From positions 613,726-677,725 of the forward strand of contig NZ_SWBQ01000003.1 in NCBI RefSeq assembly GCF_005116445.1: a stretch of DNA of 64,000 nt, written 5' to 3'. The stretch comes from Pedobacter frigoris (GTDB lineage: Bacteria > Bacteroidota > Bacteroidia > Sphingobacteriales > Sphingobacteriaceae). The stretch's first letter is position 1; each line of letters starts with the position of its first letter. Both the position numbers and the translations under genes were made by a program. Of the stretch, positions 9,710 through 19,275 are shown piece by piece. The notes under the pieces are model-generated. The model had not been told where the DNA came from and ran no database searches. It worked only from the letters and a program-made list of their open reading frames with translations.

Positions 9710-11992
9710 ATGAAAATTGCTTATATTTCTTCTTACCCGCCACGTGAGTGTGGTATTGCGACGTTTAATCAAAATCTATTAAAAGCGATTGGTTATAATA
9801 AAAATGCTGTATCTGAAGATAGTTTTGTGGTAGCAATGAATGATACCGAATCTTTGGATGAATATGAATATCCTAGAGAAGTTAAATATATCATCAGACA
9901 GGAAAACCAAAAAGATTATATCCGTGCGGCAGACTACATCAATACCAGTCTGGCAGATGCCTGTATACTGGAGCACGAATATGGCATTTTTGGCGGTGAA
10001 AACGGGGTTTATATCCTTCCTTTTATAGCTCGTCTTCAAAAGCCGTTAATCACCATCTTTCACACGATATTAAAAGATCCCAACTACATGCAGCTTACTG
10101 TACTTAGGGAAGTTGCCAAGCATTCATCGAGAATTGTAGTGATGAGCCACCGTGCGGTAGGTTTTCTAACCAGTATCTACGGTATTCCCTTCGAAAAGAT
10201 ACAATTGATTGAACATGGAGTTCCCGATCTGGAACCCAAAACAGACAATCCGGTTAGGCAATCACTCGCTTTTAAAGGGAAAAAAGTATTATTTACGTTT
10301 GGTCTAATCAGCCGTAATAAAGGACTGGAGACAGTGATAGAAGCGCTACCGAAGATCGTTGCTCAAAACCCTGATGTGATGTATGTCATTTTAGGCACGA
10401 CACACCCCGGGGTAATCAGGAATTCCGGAGAGGAATATAGAGATAGTCTGAAAAGGCTGGCGCGAAAACTAAATGTAGAAGACAATATTACGTTTGTCAA
10501 CAAGTTTGTATCCGAAGAGGAACTTCATGACTATCTGACGGCGTGCGATATGTACATCACGCCATACTTAAACGAAGCACAGATCACCAGCGGGACTTTA
10601 TCATATGCCATCGGAGCTGGTGCAGCAGTCATCTCTACTCCATACTGGCACGCACAGGAACTTCTGGCTGATAATAGAGGCCGGTTATTTGATTTTAAAG
10701 ATTCGGAAAGCCTCGCAAATATTGTCAATGAATTATTTGCTGATAAAAATAAACTCCAGCAACTTAAATCGAATGCATTTGAATACGGACTGCATTTGCG
10801 GTGGCCGACTACCGGTGAGGTATTCGTGGATGTACTTGACGAAGCCATTGCGAAGTTCTTATCTGAAAATGAGCAAGGTGGCAAACCTATTATCGATCCA
10901 GACATGATGCCTACTTTTAGTCTGGCACACATTCAGCGGCTTACTGACGATACAGGCATCGTACAACATGCTAAATATGGGATTCCCAACCTGAAAGAGG
11001 GTTACTGCCTGGATGACAACTCCAGAGCACTAATACTGACCATTCTGGCGTATCAACAAAATAAAAGCAAAGTTGCTTTAGAACTATTGCCGATTTACCT
11101 GAGCTACATTCAATATATGCAACTGGAGGATGGAAATTTTAGAAATTTCCTGAGTTTTAAACGTGAGTATCTGGACGAGGTTGGTTCAGAGGATTCTTTT
11201 GGCAGAACGATATGGTCATTGGGTTATCTGATCAAGAATGCGCCCAATAATTCTTACAGAGAATTTGCGAAAGACCTGTTCTTGAAGTCGGTTCCTCACT
11301 TTGCACAACTGAAACATTTACGCGGAATTGCCAACACCATGATTGGGCTGTCGAATTTCATGAAAGCACATCCTTATGATGAACATATAAGAAATCAGTT
11401 TGATCAATTGGCAACCCCTTTAAAAGATGCTTATAAAGCTAACAAAGAAGGTCACTGGCATTGGTTTGAAGAAAAGATGACTTATGACAATGCCATATTG
11501 CCACTTGCTTTATTGTGCCATTATGAAATCACCAAAGATCAGGAGTCTATGGACATTGCTTTGGAAAGCATGGAGTACCTCACTCAAAAAACACTAATCA
11601 AAGGGTACCTTAACCCTGTTGGTAATGATGGGTGGCTGTACAGAGATAGTGGGGAAATGGCGATATATGACCAGCAGGCCATTGAAACCATGGCCATGGT
11701 GCTGATGTATTTTAAAGCCTACGAAATCACACATGACCTGGTTTACATCAAACAAATGTACCTTAGTTACCAGTGGTTTTTAGGTGAGAACAGCTTGAGA
11801 TTACCCTTATTTGATTATGAAACCAAGGGATGTGGTGATGGTTTGCAGGAATTTGGCATCAACCGTAATCAGGGAGCTGAAAGTACACTGGCCTATTGGA
11901 TTTCCCATCTTATCGTTTTAAAAGCCCTGGAATCAGAATATCAATTCATACAAAGCAGCGACTTGACAGCAGCACAGAAACAGGAATTTTAA
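9710..11992 (+). CDS. GT4 glycosyltransferase fused to an alpha/alpha-barrel glycosidase-like domain
   Basis: A 760-aa cytoplasmic protein. Residues 1-390 are a GT-B fold, family 4 retaining glycosyltransferase: the N-terminal loop PPRECGIATFNQNL, the second-domain opening LFTFGLISRNKG and the donor-site segment NEAQITSGTLSYAIGAG. The usual E-x7-E is not exact here. Residues about 410-745 form a second, mostly helical region (LDDNSRALIL, GWLYRDSGEMAIYDQQA) reminiscent of six-hairpin or AGE-like toroids. It is followed after 12 bp by a second GT4 gene and converges on a GH130 gene, so I infer mannose-containing oligosaccharide synthesis. Donor and acceptor are unknown. Confidence 0.82.
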   Translation: MKIAYISSYPPRECGIATFNQNLLKAIGYNKNAVSEDSFVVAMNDTESLDEYEYPREVKYIIRQENQKDYIRAADYINTSLADACILEHEYGIFGGENGVYILPFIARLQKPLITIFHTILKDPNYMQLTVLREVAKHSSRIVVMSHRAVGFLTSIYGIPFEKIQLIEHGVPDLEPKTDNPVRQSLAFKGKKVLFTFGLISRNKGLETVIEALPKIVAQNPDVMYVILGTTHPGVIRNSGEEYRDSLKRLARKLNVEDNITFVNKFVSEEELHDYLTACDMYITPYLNEAQITSGTLSYAIGAGAAVISTPYWHAQELLADNRGRLFDFKDSESLANIVNELFADKNKLQQLKSNAFEYGLHLRWPTTGEVFVDVLDEAIAKFLSENEQGGKPIIDPDMMPTFSLAHIQRLTDDTGIVQHAKYGIPNLKEGYCLDDNSRALILTILAYQQNKSKVALELLPIYLSYIQYMQLEDGNFRNFLSFKREYLDEVGSEDSFGRTIWSLGYLIKNAPNNSYREFAKDLFLKSVPHFAQLKHLRGIANTMIGLSNFMKAHPYDEHIRNQFDQLATPLKDAYKANKEGHWHWFEEKMTYDNAILPLALLCHYEITKDQESMDIALESMEYLTQKTLIKGYLNPVGNDGWLYRDSGEMAIYDQQAIETMAMVLMYFKAYEITHDLVYIKQMYLSYQWFLGENSLRLPLFDYETKGCGDGLQEFGINRNQGAESTLAYWISHLIVLKALESEYQFIQSSDLTAAQKQEF

Positions 11993-12004
11993 AGCCAGTT
12001 TACT

Positions 12005-13015
12005 ATGAAAATCGCGGTATTGGCACCAATAGCCTGGAGAACCCCTCCCCGACATTATGGGCCCTGGGAACAAATGGCCTCTAATTTAACGGAGGAACTG
12101 GTAAAAGCAGGAATAGAAGTGACTTTATTTGCTACCGGAGATTCGGTGACCGCCGGATCTCTGGATGCGGTTATAGCGCAGGGATATGAAGAAGACAAGT
12201 CGGTTGACGCAAAAGTGGCAGAATGCCTTCATATCAGTAACTTGATGGAAAAAGCGGCTGAGTTCGACCTGATCCACAATCATTTTGATTTCCTCCCCCT
12301 TACTTATTCTAAATTGGTTGATAAACCCATGATCACAACTATACATGGGTTTTCATCTGAAAAGATCGTTCCTGTTTACAAAAAATACAACAGAAATACC
12401 CATTATGTTTCAATCAGTAATTCAGATCGCCATTCCGAACTGGATTACCTTGCCACGGTATATAATGGAATAGTTACAGCAGAGTTTGACTTCGTTGCGC
12501 AGCCGGAAGATTATTTACTATTTTTTGGCAGGATTCACCCCGATAAGGGCACAGCCGAAGCGATTGAAATTGCGTTAAAAACCGGAAAAAGGTTGTTAAT
12601 TGCCGGTATCATCCAGGACGAACGTTATTACCTCGAAAGAGTGGAGCCTTTTTTGGGAAAATCTGTAGAATTTTTAGGTGCGGCCGGCCCTGAAGAACGC
12701 AATGAATTGTTAGGAAAAGCAGCGGCTTTATTACACCCTATTAATTTTGAAGAACCGTTTGGTCTCAGTGTAGCGGAGGCAATGACTTGCGGAACCCCTG
12801 TAATCGCCTTCAACAAAGGTTCAATGCCTGAACTGATCATTGACAAGAAAACGGGTTTTCTGGTAAAAGATATTGAACAGGCAGTTCAGGCTATAAAAAT
12901 GCTGCTTCCCGGAATCAACAGGAAGAAATGTAGGGAACATGCTATTGCTAAATTTTCAGCAAAAAAAATGGCAGAAGACTATTTAGCCCTCTACCATCAG
13001 ATTTTAAATAAGTAG
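12005..13015 (+). CDS. GT4 family glycosyltransferase
   Basis: A 336-aa GT-B fold transferase, slightly shorter than most family 4 members. The N-terminal acceptor domain starts MKIAVLAPIAWRTPPRHYGPWE. The donor domain opens with LLFFGRIHPDKGT near residue 180 and carries a clear E-x7-E motif, EPFGLSVAEAM, near residue 250, which binds the sugar-nucleotide ribose and phosphates. It starts 12 bp after the upstream fusion glycosyltransferase, so the two are almost certainly one transcript. With the convergent GH130 gene they look like a glycan-building module. Donor sugar not determinable. Confidence 0.9.
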   Translation: MKIAVLAPIAWRTPPRHYGPWEQMASNLTEELVKAGIEVTLFATGDSVTAGSLDAVIAQGYEEDKSVDAKVAECLHISNLMEKAAEFDLIHNHFDFLPLTYSKLVDKPMITTIHGFSSEKIVPVYKKYNRNTHYVSISNSDRHSELDYLATVYNGIVTAEFDFVAQPEDYLLFFGRIHPDKGTAEAIEIALKTGKRLLIAGIIQDERYYLERVEPFLGKSVEFLGAAGPEERNELLGKAAALLHPINFEEPFGLSVAEAMTCGTPVIAFNKGSMPELIIDKKTGFLVKDIEQAVQAIKMLLPGINRKKCREHAIAKFSAKKMAEDYLALYHQILNK

Positions 13016-13042
13016 ATCGAAAATTATCCTGAATAAACCGCG

Positions 13043-14509
13043 TCAGGCTTTATCTCCTTTGAGTTTATTCAATAACAACTCTAGGTTTACTGTTGCAAAG
13101 GATGAGCAATAATCAGACAAGCCATAAGGAATCACCAGTAAATCATTGTGCACGATAGCTCCGCAAGAGTAAAGTACATTGGGCACATAACCCTCTCTTT
13201 CGTCTGTATTTGGAATAACCAGAGGTTCACTTAACCTACCTATTTCAATAGAAGGGTCATCAAGATCAAAGAGACTTGCACCAAGGCAATATCGGCGCAT
13301 CGGACCGACGCCATGCGTAATCATCAGCCAGCCTTCTGCCGTCTCGATGGGCGAACCACAATTACCAATTTGTATAAATTCCCATGGGAACTTTGGTTCT
13401 TGCAGCATCACCGGATTGTCCCACACGGTCAGTTTATCAGAATACATCAGGTAATTATTAAACCCGTCGATCCTGGACATCATCACATATTTGCCGCCAA
13501 TCTTTCGGGGAAATAATGCCAGGTTTTTATTCTGTGCTCCTATTCCATGAAGCGGACTAATCTTAAAATCATAAAAATCCGTCGTTTGAAGTAGCTTAGG
13601 CATAATCATCGCTCCATCGAAAGCGGTATAAGTTGCATAATAAATTACAGAACCATCGTCCTTTACAAAGCGTACAAACCTTGCATCCTCTATTCCTTTA
13701 CGTTCAAATTCTGAAATCGGAAAGATAACACGGTCTGAAATGTCTGTGTCTCTTGAAAAACTGATCTCATGGTAAGTATCAGATAACCACAATATCTTAT
13801 CATATTCAAGCTTGCTAAGGTCGTTTTCCTGAAGGTTTTTACCGTCGAGAATAACTTTCCGAAGTGTAGCATAGTCAAACTTATCCTGAAGCTTGGTGCC
13901 CACCTCATCCAATACCTCTATATCTATTTTTGAGTCTGCGGCTTTTTTAAGGAACAACTTCTTATTATATACAGCATTTTTAATTACTTCTGCCTCATCT
14001 ATATAATTACCAGCAGGGATAACCGTAATGTCATTATGACGATCAATTAGTGCCCGTCTGAAGACTACAGAGGAAATGTGTCCTTCACCTACAGCTCTGA
14101 AGCTGAGAATCAATCTTCTTTCGCCCTCTACTAAGTCTGATTGATCCGGATCTTCTACTACCGAAGGATTGAAAAACGCAGCGGATTCAATAGAATACTC
14201 ATGTGTAAAATAAGACCCTAGCAGTAACTTCCGATATTTATCGATGTCATCGAAATCAAATCCTGCACGCTCTACACAGTTCCTGATCTTCTTGCTGTGA
14301 CGGATCAATATCTTAGTTATATTCCTGTGTCTCTTTGAGTATTCCTGCAATAAGGGAGAAATCAGACCAAATACATCTTCATCTGAAAGGTTCATTACAT
14401 GCTTTACGACCTCTACTGCCCGCTCCTCTCCATTGAAAAAAAATCTCGCTATTACTCTTTTTGGGTCTGGATAAACTTTAACCGGTTTTCGTTCTATTGA
14501 TAATCTCAT
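13043..14509 (-). CDS. GH130 family enzyme (mannoside phosphorylase or mannosidase)
   Basis: A 488-aa five-bladed-propeller type protein. Segments typical of GH130 are FPISEFERKGIEDARFV, HGIGAQNKNLALFPRKI, MMSRIDGFNNYLMYSD, GNCGSPIETAEGWLMITHGVG and the C-terminal LVIPYGLSDY. Known members cleave or phosphorolyse beta-1,2- or beta-1,4-mannosides. The N-terminal 150 residues (helical, with RHSKKIRNCVERAGFD) are an extension over the shortest members, as in the longer intracellular subfamilies. No signal peptide, so cytoplasmic. Its 3' end is 28 bp from the convergent GT4 gene. Phosphorylase versus hydrolase cannot be decided by eye. Confidence 0.87.
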   Translation of the reverse strand: MRLSIERKPVKVYPDPKRVIARFFFNGEERAVEVVKHVMNLSDEDVFGLISPLLQEYSKRHRNITKILIRHSKKIRNCVERAGFDFDDIDKYRKLLLGSYFTHEYSIESAAFFNPSVVEDPDQSDLVEGERRLILSFRAVGEGHISSVVFRRALIDRHNDITVIPAGNYIDEAEVIKNAVYNKKLFLKKAADSKIDIEVLDEVGTKLQDKFDYATLRKVILDGKNLQENDLSKLEYDKILWLSDTYHEISFSRDTDISDRVIFPISEFERKGIEDARFVRFVKDDGSVIYYATYTAFDGAMIMPKLLQTTDFYDFKISPLHGIGAQNKNLALFPRKIGGKYVMMSRIDGFNNYLMYSDKLTVWDNPVMLQEPKFPWEFIQIGNCGSPIETAEGWLMITHGVGPMRRYCLGASLFDLDDPSIEIGRLSEPLVIPNTDEREGYVPNVLYSCGAIVHNDLLVIPYGLSDYCSSFATVNLELLLNKLKGDKA

Positions 14510-14572
14510 ATGCTAATAACGTTTTAGAGGGGTATAAAGGTTTTATGAATATAATTTTTTTTAGGCTATTTA

Positions 14573-14600
14573 CAAAAAAAGCCCTGGATGATACCAGGGC
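14573..14600 (-). terminator. intrinsic terminator of the S9 peptidase gene
   Basis: Read on the minus strand: GCCCTGG, a 6-nt loop, CCAGGGC, then a run of seven T. It lies 15 bp past the peptidase stop codon. Confidence 0.85.
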
Positions 14601-14614
14601 CTTTTCTATTTTCA

Positions 14615-17119
14615 TTATCTTTTTCGCTCGACTTCTCTATCCATCTCCAGGATGCTCACCTCTTCAGATTGTGAGAAATCTCCGATCAGGTATTTATTAA
14701 AGTGGTCAGCCAGTTTCCAGAAGGTGTATTCTGTTAGATCTCCGAAAGCATGACGCTGCCCAGGAACCATGACCAGCTCAAATCTTTTACCCGCTTTCAT
14801 TAAAGCATTGGCAACCCTTATCGTATTTGCAGGATGCACATTATTGTCCACATCGCCGTGCATCAGCATCAGGTGACCTTTAAGATTCTTGGCCAAATCA
14901 GGATTTTTATCAATGCTGTATGTGAAAGTGGTATCCCCTTTTGCAGTCACCACCTCTTTGATCCCATGATGTTTTTCACTCCACCATCTGTTGTAAATGC
15001 TGTTATCATGATTTCCAGCATTAGAAACTGCTGCTTTGAAGAAATCAGGGTAAACCAACATTGCTGCCGTCGACATAAATCCACCTCCCGAGTGACCGGT
15101 TATACCTACTCTTTTGGCATCAATGAATGAATACCTATCTGCCAATTGCTCTACTGCAGCTTTTTTATCTGCCAATCCATAGTCACGTAAATTTCCATAT
15201 CCGAAAGTATGGTACCATTTAGAACGTGCAGGGTTACCTCCACGGTTACCTACAGTAATAACTATATAACCAAACTGTGCCAGCCTTTCCGTTCTGTCCA
15301 TGCTCCTGCTGAATGATTTATTTACAGCCTCTGTTTGAGGACCAGGATATACATACTCTATAATTGGATATTTCTTATTGGGATCAAAATCAAATGGCTT
15401 ATACATTACGCCATAGATATCCGTAATTCCATCATCAGCTTTTACTTTAAAGGGCTCAGGAAACTTATATCCTGTAGTCATTAATAGAGAAAGATCTGCT
15501 GTTTCCAGGTTCATCACTACCCTACCATTGTTATCCATAAGCTGGGATTTTGGAACCGTATTCACTCTCGAAAAGTTATTTACAAAAAACTTATTGTCAT
15601 CATCCATGCTCACAGCATGATCGAAATCACCAGGATTCAACAACTTCATCCCCGAACCATCAAAATTAATGCGGTATAAATGTAGGTAGTAAGGATCTTC
15701 TTTAGCTTCTCTTCCGTTCGCAGTAAAATAAAGTACACGGTTCTTTTGATCGATATTCACAATGCTTTCACAATGGAATTCACCCTTGGTAATCTGATTC
15801 TTCAATTTCCCCTTACCATCGAACAGGTAAAAATGGGCCCATCCATCGCGTTCAGACCAGTGAATGATTTCGTTACCGTCATTTACAATGCCGGGGCGGC
15901 TTATTTCAACATATGTGTTGAACCGCTCATCGATCAGAGGAGCTACTGCACTTGTATTGATCTCTACTGTACAAACATCTACACGTTTCAAATCACGACT
16001 GGTGCGCTGAAAATAGATTTTATTATTGTTACCAAGCCAGATTGAAGGCCTGAATTCATTGTCGCGGTCTTTATTCAGCATGGGAGCTCCCCAAACTGAT
16101 ACAGTCTGGTCTTTAAAAGCAGAGATATTCAACTTTTTAAAGGTTTTTGACGCAAAATTAAACAGCAGTATTTCGGTAATCGGAGATTCTTTTTCCCCTG
16201 GCATCTGATATTTATAAGTTTCCAATGTTGGTCTTCCCGAAGCCACGCTGTTAATTACCCAAAGATCTTTTACTTTGCGTGAATCTGTTCTGTTTAATAC
16301 AAAATGTTTAGAATCCGGAGACCACATGACCCAGGCACCACGTCTTTTCTTTTTATTCTTTTCATTCTCCTCTTCGCCATCGTCATCGCCACCACCTCCA
16401 TACGCATAGAATTTTACACCGTCTTTGGTGAGCTGGTGCTCCACAATTGTACTATCGTCTTCATTTTTAACTGCTTTTTTATAGTTTTCCTTATCCATCC
16501 AGTACAGGTTATAATTTCTAGAGAAAACAATAGCAGATGAATCAGGAGCTACAGATCCCCAGGATGGTTTGGCCTTTGGTTTACTATAATTTGGCACCTC
16601 CGTAAGCTTCTGTGTAGCGATTACATAATTAAAGAAAAAGATTTTCTTCTGCATTGAATCCGCAGCCTTCTTATCTTTTCTATCTTTTTTCACTTCATCA
16701 ATAGTACTTCTCACCTCAAAAGTGATGTTCTTCTCGTCCGCAGAAAATTTCAGGTTTTCCAATGGAAGATGCTGTGCATCAAATGGATCACGAACAATAG
16801 TAGTGATATCTGCCGCCAATTTAGCGTTATCAAATATTTTACTTTTACTCTTTGAAACCGGGTTTACCATATACCATTCTTTACCGTTTGGCGTTTCATA
16901 TACGTACCAAAAGCGGTTACTCAACTTTAGCCAATGAGGATCTACGGCAGTTGAATAAATGATCTTCCTCAATTTGTTTGGCGAAAATCGAGAAGCCAGC
17001 TGATAGTTTGCCTTTGGAGCAGGTGCAATAGCTTCTGTAATGGTTAATGTTTTAGTTTGAGCAGTTGCATTAAAACATGCAAAGAGCATTAATAAAAATA
17101 AAATGTAAAGTCTATTCAT
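14615..17119 (-). CDS. S9 family serine peptidase, dipeptidyl-peptidase IV-like, exported
   Basis: The ATG at 17119 gives an 834-aa protein starting with a signal peptide (MNRLYILFLLMLFACFNATAQ). An upstream in-frame ATG at 17161 would bury the signal. Residues about 60-560 form the DPPIV N-terminal beta-propeller, with an acidic/lysine-rich insert (GGGGDDDGEEENEKNKKKRR) near 255-275. The C-terminal alpha/beta hydrolase has nucleophile Ser677 in GHSGGGF, Asp in MHGDVDNNVHP and His in GQRHAFGD. Expected to remove dipeptides or oligopeptides in the periplasm or at the cell surface. Single gene with its own terminator; specificity (DPP IV, PTP-A like) not resolved. Confidence 0.92.
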   Translation of the reverse strand: MNRLYILFLLMLFACFNATAQTKTLTITEAIAPAPKANYQLASRFSPNKLRKIIYSTAVDPHWLKLSNRFWYVYETPNGKEWYMVNPVSKSKSKIFDNAKLAADITTIVRDPFDAQHLPLENLKFSADEKNITFEVRSTIDEVKKDRKDKKAADSMQKKIFFFNYVIATQKLTEVPNYSKPKAKPSWGSVAPDSSAIVFSRNYNLYWMDKENYKKAVKNEDDSTIVEHQLTKDGVKFYAYGGGGDDDGEEENEKNKKKRRGAWVMWSPDSKHFVLNRTDSRKVKDLWVINSVASGRPTLETYKYQMPGEKESPITEILLFNFASKTFKKLNISAFKDQTVSVWGAPMLNKDRDNEFRPSIWLGNNNKIYFQRTSRDLKRVDVCTVEINTSAVAPLIDERFNTYVEISRPGIVNDGNEIIHWSERDGWAHFYLFDGKGKLKNQITKGEFHCESIVNIDQKNRVLYFTANGREAKEDPYYLHLYRINFDGSGMKLLNPGDFDHAVSMDDDNKFFVNNFSRVNTVPKSQLMDNNGRVVMNLETADLSLLMTTGYKFPEPFKVKADDGITDIYGVMYKPFDFDPNKKYPIIEYVYPGPQTEAVNKSFSRSMDRTERLAQFGYIVITVGNRGGNPARSKWYHTFGYGNLRDYGLADKKAAVEQLADRYSFIDAKRVGITGHSGGGFMSTAAMLVYPDFFKAAVSNAGNHDNSIYNRWWSEKHHGIKEVVTAKGDTTFTYSIDKNPDLAKNLKGHLMLMHGDVDNNVHPANTIRVANALMKAGKRFELVMVPGQRHAFGDLTEYTFWKLADHFNKYLIGDFSQSEEVSILEMDREVERKR

Positions 17120-17248
17120 TTGTGTTTTAATTAAGCCGACTAAATTATTGATTAATAACAAAGAGAGCTGGTTTTATTTGTAATAAATATGTTAGCTAAT
17201 GCAACAATATATCAGGTGTTTTTATAGTTTTGTATCAAATACTTGCAC

Positions 17249-18130
17249 ATGAAACAACATTTTTTACCCTTATTAACTGCGGTTGCTATTTTTGCAGCCG
17301 GATGTCAGTCTAAATCCCAAACAAATACCGATACTTCCATTCAAAGAGACAGTACTGAACAAACGACCCCCGCAGAAACAGCTGCGGAAAAAGTTGATGT
17401 CAGTAAGATAAAGGTAGCCGATGCCAAAACCATCCTGGCAAGAAAGCAGGTTCCAATCTTATGTTACCATCAGGTACGCAACTGGAAACCTACCGACGGG
17501 AAAGTAGGCAAGGATTACATTGTTGAAGTACAAAATTTTAAAGATCAAATCAAAATGCTGGCAGATAGTGGTTATCATTCCATCCTTCCGGATCAGCTAT
17601 ATGCTTATTTAAATACCGGTGCAGCGCTGCCAAGCAAACCCATCATGTTCACTTTTGATGATACGGACATGGACCAGTTCACAGTAGCAGCCCCTACCCT
17701 AAAAAAGTATGGGTTTAAGGCAGTTTATTTTATCATGACGGTTACTATTGGAAAAAAAGGCAAGTTTGTTGACTATATGACCAGCGATCAAATCAAACAG
17801 TTATCTGATGCAGGAAATGTGATTGGAAGTCATACTTATGACCACAAGAACTTTAAAAAATACGAAGGAAAAGACTGGGAAGAGCAATTGGATAAACCTA
17901 CAAAGAAACTAGAAGAGATCACAGGTAAGAAAATGACTGAATTTGCTTATCCTTTTGGCTTGTGGAATGCTCAGGGCATCCCTCAATTGAAGAAAAGAGG
18001 ATTTAGAATGGCCTTCTCTCTTGCCGATAAACGTGATCAGAATGATCCTTTATTTACCATCCGCCGAATCATTGCGAGCGGCTACTGGAGTCCTAAAACG
18101 TTACACAACAGCATGAAGAACAGTTTTTAA
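17249..18130 (+). CDS. lipoprotein polysaccharide deacetylase (NodB domain)
   Basis: Starting at the ATG 17249 the protein is 293 aa with a lipoprotein signal ending FAAGC, then a Gln/Thr/Glu-rich linker to about residue 60. The NodB/CE4 domain begins at IL CYHQVRNW. The metal and base aspartates are in MFTFDDTDMDQF; most CE4 enzymes have TFDDG, so the Gly is replaced by Thr. The His pair is GSHTYDHKNF and the conserved FAYPFG loop follows. It would deacetylate GlcNAc-containing or similar polysaccharide at the envelope. A TAGTTTTG element 17 bp upstream of the start may be the -7 box. Confidence 0.88.
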   Translation: MKQHFLPLLTAVAIFAAGCQSKSQTNTDTSIQRDSTEQTTPAETAAEKVDVSKIKVADAKTILARKQVPILCYHQVRNWKPTDGKVGKDYIVEVQNFKDQIKMLADSGYHSILPDQLYAYLNTGAALPSKPIMFTFDDTDMDQFTVAAPTLKKYGFKAVYFIMTVTIGKKGKFVDYMTSDQIKQLSDAGNVIGSHTYDHKNFKKYEGKDWEEQLDKPTKKLEEITGKKMTEFAYPFGLWNAQGIPQLKKRGFRMAFSLADKRDQNDPLFTIRRIIASGYWSPKTLHNSMKNSF

Positions 18131-18142
18131 AAACTGTTCTTC
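18115..18142. terminator. perfect 28-bp palindrome across the stop codon, probable bidirectional terminator
   Basis: GAAGAACAGTTTTT (18115-18128) is followed without a spacer by its exact reverse complement (18129-18142). It spans the deacetylase stop codon and ends two bases before the 3' end of the convergent Gre-like gene, so it can end transcripts from both sides. Confidence 0.65.
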
Positions 18143-18143
18143 A

Positions 18144-18599
18144 CTATTGAAAAGCATTTACGGTGAATTTTTTATCATTGAAGGTAAAAGATTCACCTTT
18201 TTTCTTTTCCAGTAATAATTTACCTATCGGAGAGGCAGGTGAGATGGCAAATATCACTTTACCGTCTACATTTAGCTGACCGGCGCTGACACTGATGTAA
18301 AACATCCCCTGGTTGGTATCAACGAGACTTCCATGCTTAACCCTGTCGGCATTTGCAGTATTAATTTCTACCGCCATTAGCACCCTCAGATTTTCCTGGG
18401 CATCCAATAACAATCTTTTATTTCTATCGATATCCTGCTGCATCATTTCTCTGCTGGTTTCATACTTATCACCAGCGCTGCTCTTGGTATCGTCATTACT
18501 CGCTTCTCTGGCTTGCTCCAAAGCCGTTTCAGCAGTTTGAATTCTTTGCTCAATAAATTCAAGGCAAAGTTTATATAAGGTTTCTTTAATGTGCTGCAT
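18144..18599 (-). CDS. GreA/GreB-like protein
   Basis: A 151-aa protein with an N-terminal antiparallel coiled coil (about 5-75, including TKSSAGDKYETSREMMQQD) and a C-terminal beta domain (about 85-151, ending SPIGKLLLEKKKGESFTFNDKKFTV) with the layout of the GreA/GreB C-terminal FKBP-like fold. Homologues of this type in Bacteroidota are often carried under an unsuitable 3-oxoacyl-ACP synthase label; no ketosynthase Cys-His-His triad exists in this short protein. The likely role is binding in the RNA polymerase secondary channel, by inference. It lies 3 bp after the nitroreductase stop, so the two form an operon. Confidence 0.72.
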   Translation of the reverse strand: MQHIKETLYKLCLEFIEQRIQTAETALEQAREASNDDTKSSAGDKYETSREMMQQDIDRNKRLLLDAQENLRVLMAVEINTANADRVKHGSLVDTNQGMFYISVSAGQLNVDGKVIFAISPASPIGKLLLEKKKGESFTFNDKKFTVNAFQ

Positions 18600-18602
18600 A
18601 AA

Positions 18603-19178
18603 TTAGTCTATCCATTTTAGTTTATCTTCAATGGGTCCGCGAACAGCTACTCTAGACTCTTCGTTATGGTATCCCATATAAAACAGTCCAAAACATTTTT
18701 CCTGTTCCCCTAAGTTAAGATAATCATTGAGATTTGCAATCATGCCAGGAGAGCTCCAGTAAGCCCCCACGTTTAATGTCTCAGCAGTTAATGCCATATT
18801 CTGAACAGCACAGGCTAAAGCGGCAAGCTCTTCCCATTCGGGCACTTTATCTGAATGTAATTCAAGATTTAGCGTAATGACGCAACTCGATTGGTTTACT
18901 TTCTCGAGAATGCTATCGTATTTCTTTTGCAAAAACTGATGTTCAGGAGTAGTTTGTTTGTATAGTCTTGCCAGTTCCTCTCCCAGTTTCGTTTTTCCGT
19001 CGTTGCGAAAAACAATGAAGCGCCAGGGCTGCGTAAGTTTATGAGTAGGTGCATAGTTTGCACTCTCTAAAATCTGTTTTATAACATCGACCGGAATTTC
19101 CTCCTGCGTATAACTGGCCGGAAAAATGCTGCGCCTGCGCTTAATAATTCGGGTTAAAATTTCTATTTCCTGATCCAT
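18603..19178 (-). CDS. nitroreductase family protein
   Basis: A 191-aa FMN-dependent NAD(P)H oxidoreductase. N-terminal FMN-binding region IIKRRRSIFPASYTQEEI, followed by ESANYAPTHKLTQPWRFIVF (nitroreductase SANYAPTHKxxxPWRF pattern) and the C-terminal FYMGYHNEES. The short length and the absence of the C-terminal extension place it near the YdjA-like small nitroreductases. Cytoplasmic; natural substrate unknown. Upstream partner of the Gre-like gene (3-bp gap). Confidence 0.88.
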   Translation of the reverse strand: MDQEIEILTRIIKRRRSIFPASYTQEEIPVDVIKQILESANYAPTHKLTQPWRFIVFRNDGKTKLGEELARLYKQTTPEHQFLQKKYDSILEKVNQSSCVITLNLELHSDKVPEWEELAALACAVQNMALTAETLNVGAYWSSPGMIANLNDYLNLGEQEKCFGLFYMGYHNEESRVAVRGPIEDKLKWID

Positions 19179-19275
19179 ACTGTATTTATACTTCTAGTGA
19201 TGGCAACAAAAATAGAATTTAGCACGTATCAAAATGTTTGCCGGATGTAATAGTTTGCCCGCCATCCTAAAAAGT

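Noticed and set aside
10531..10932. 133-codon minus-strand frame in the GT4 fusion gene
   Set aside because: Antisense to conserved GT4 donor-site sequence; Ser/Ala-rich shadow typical of a reverse frame.
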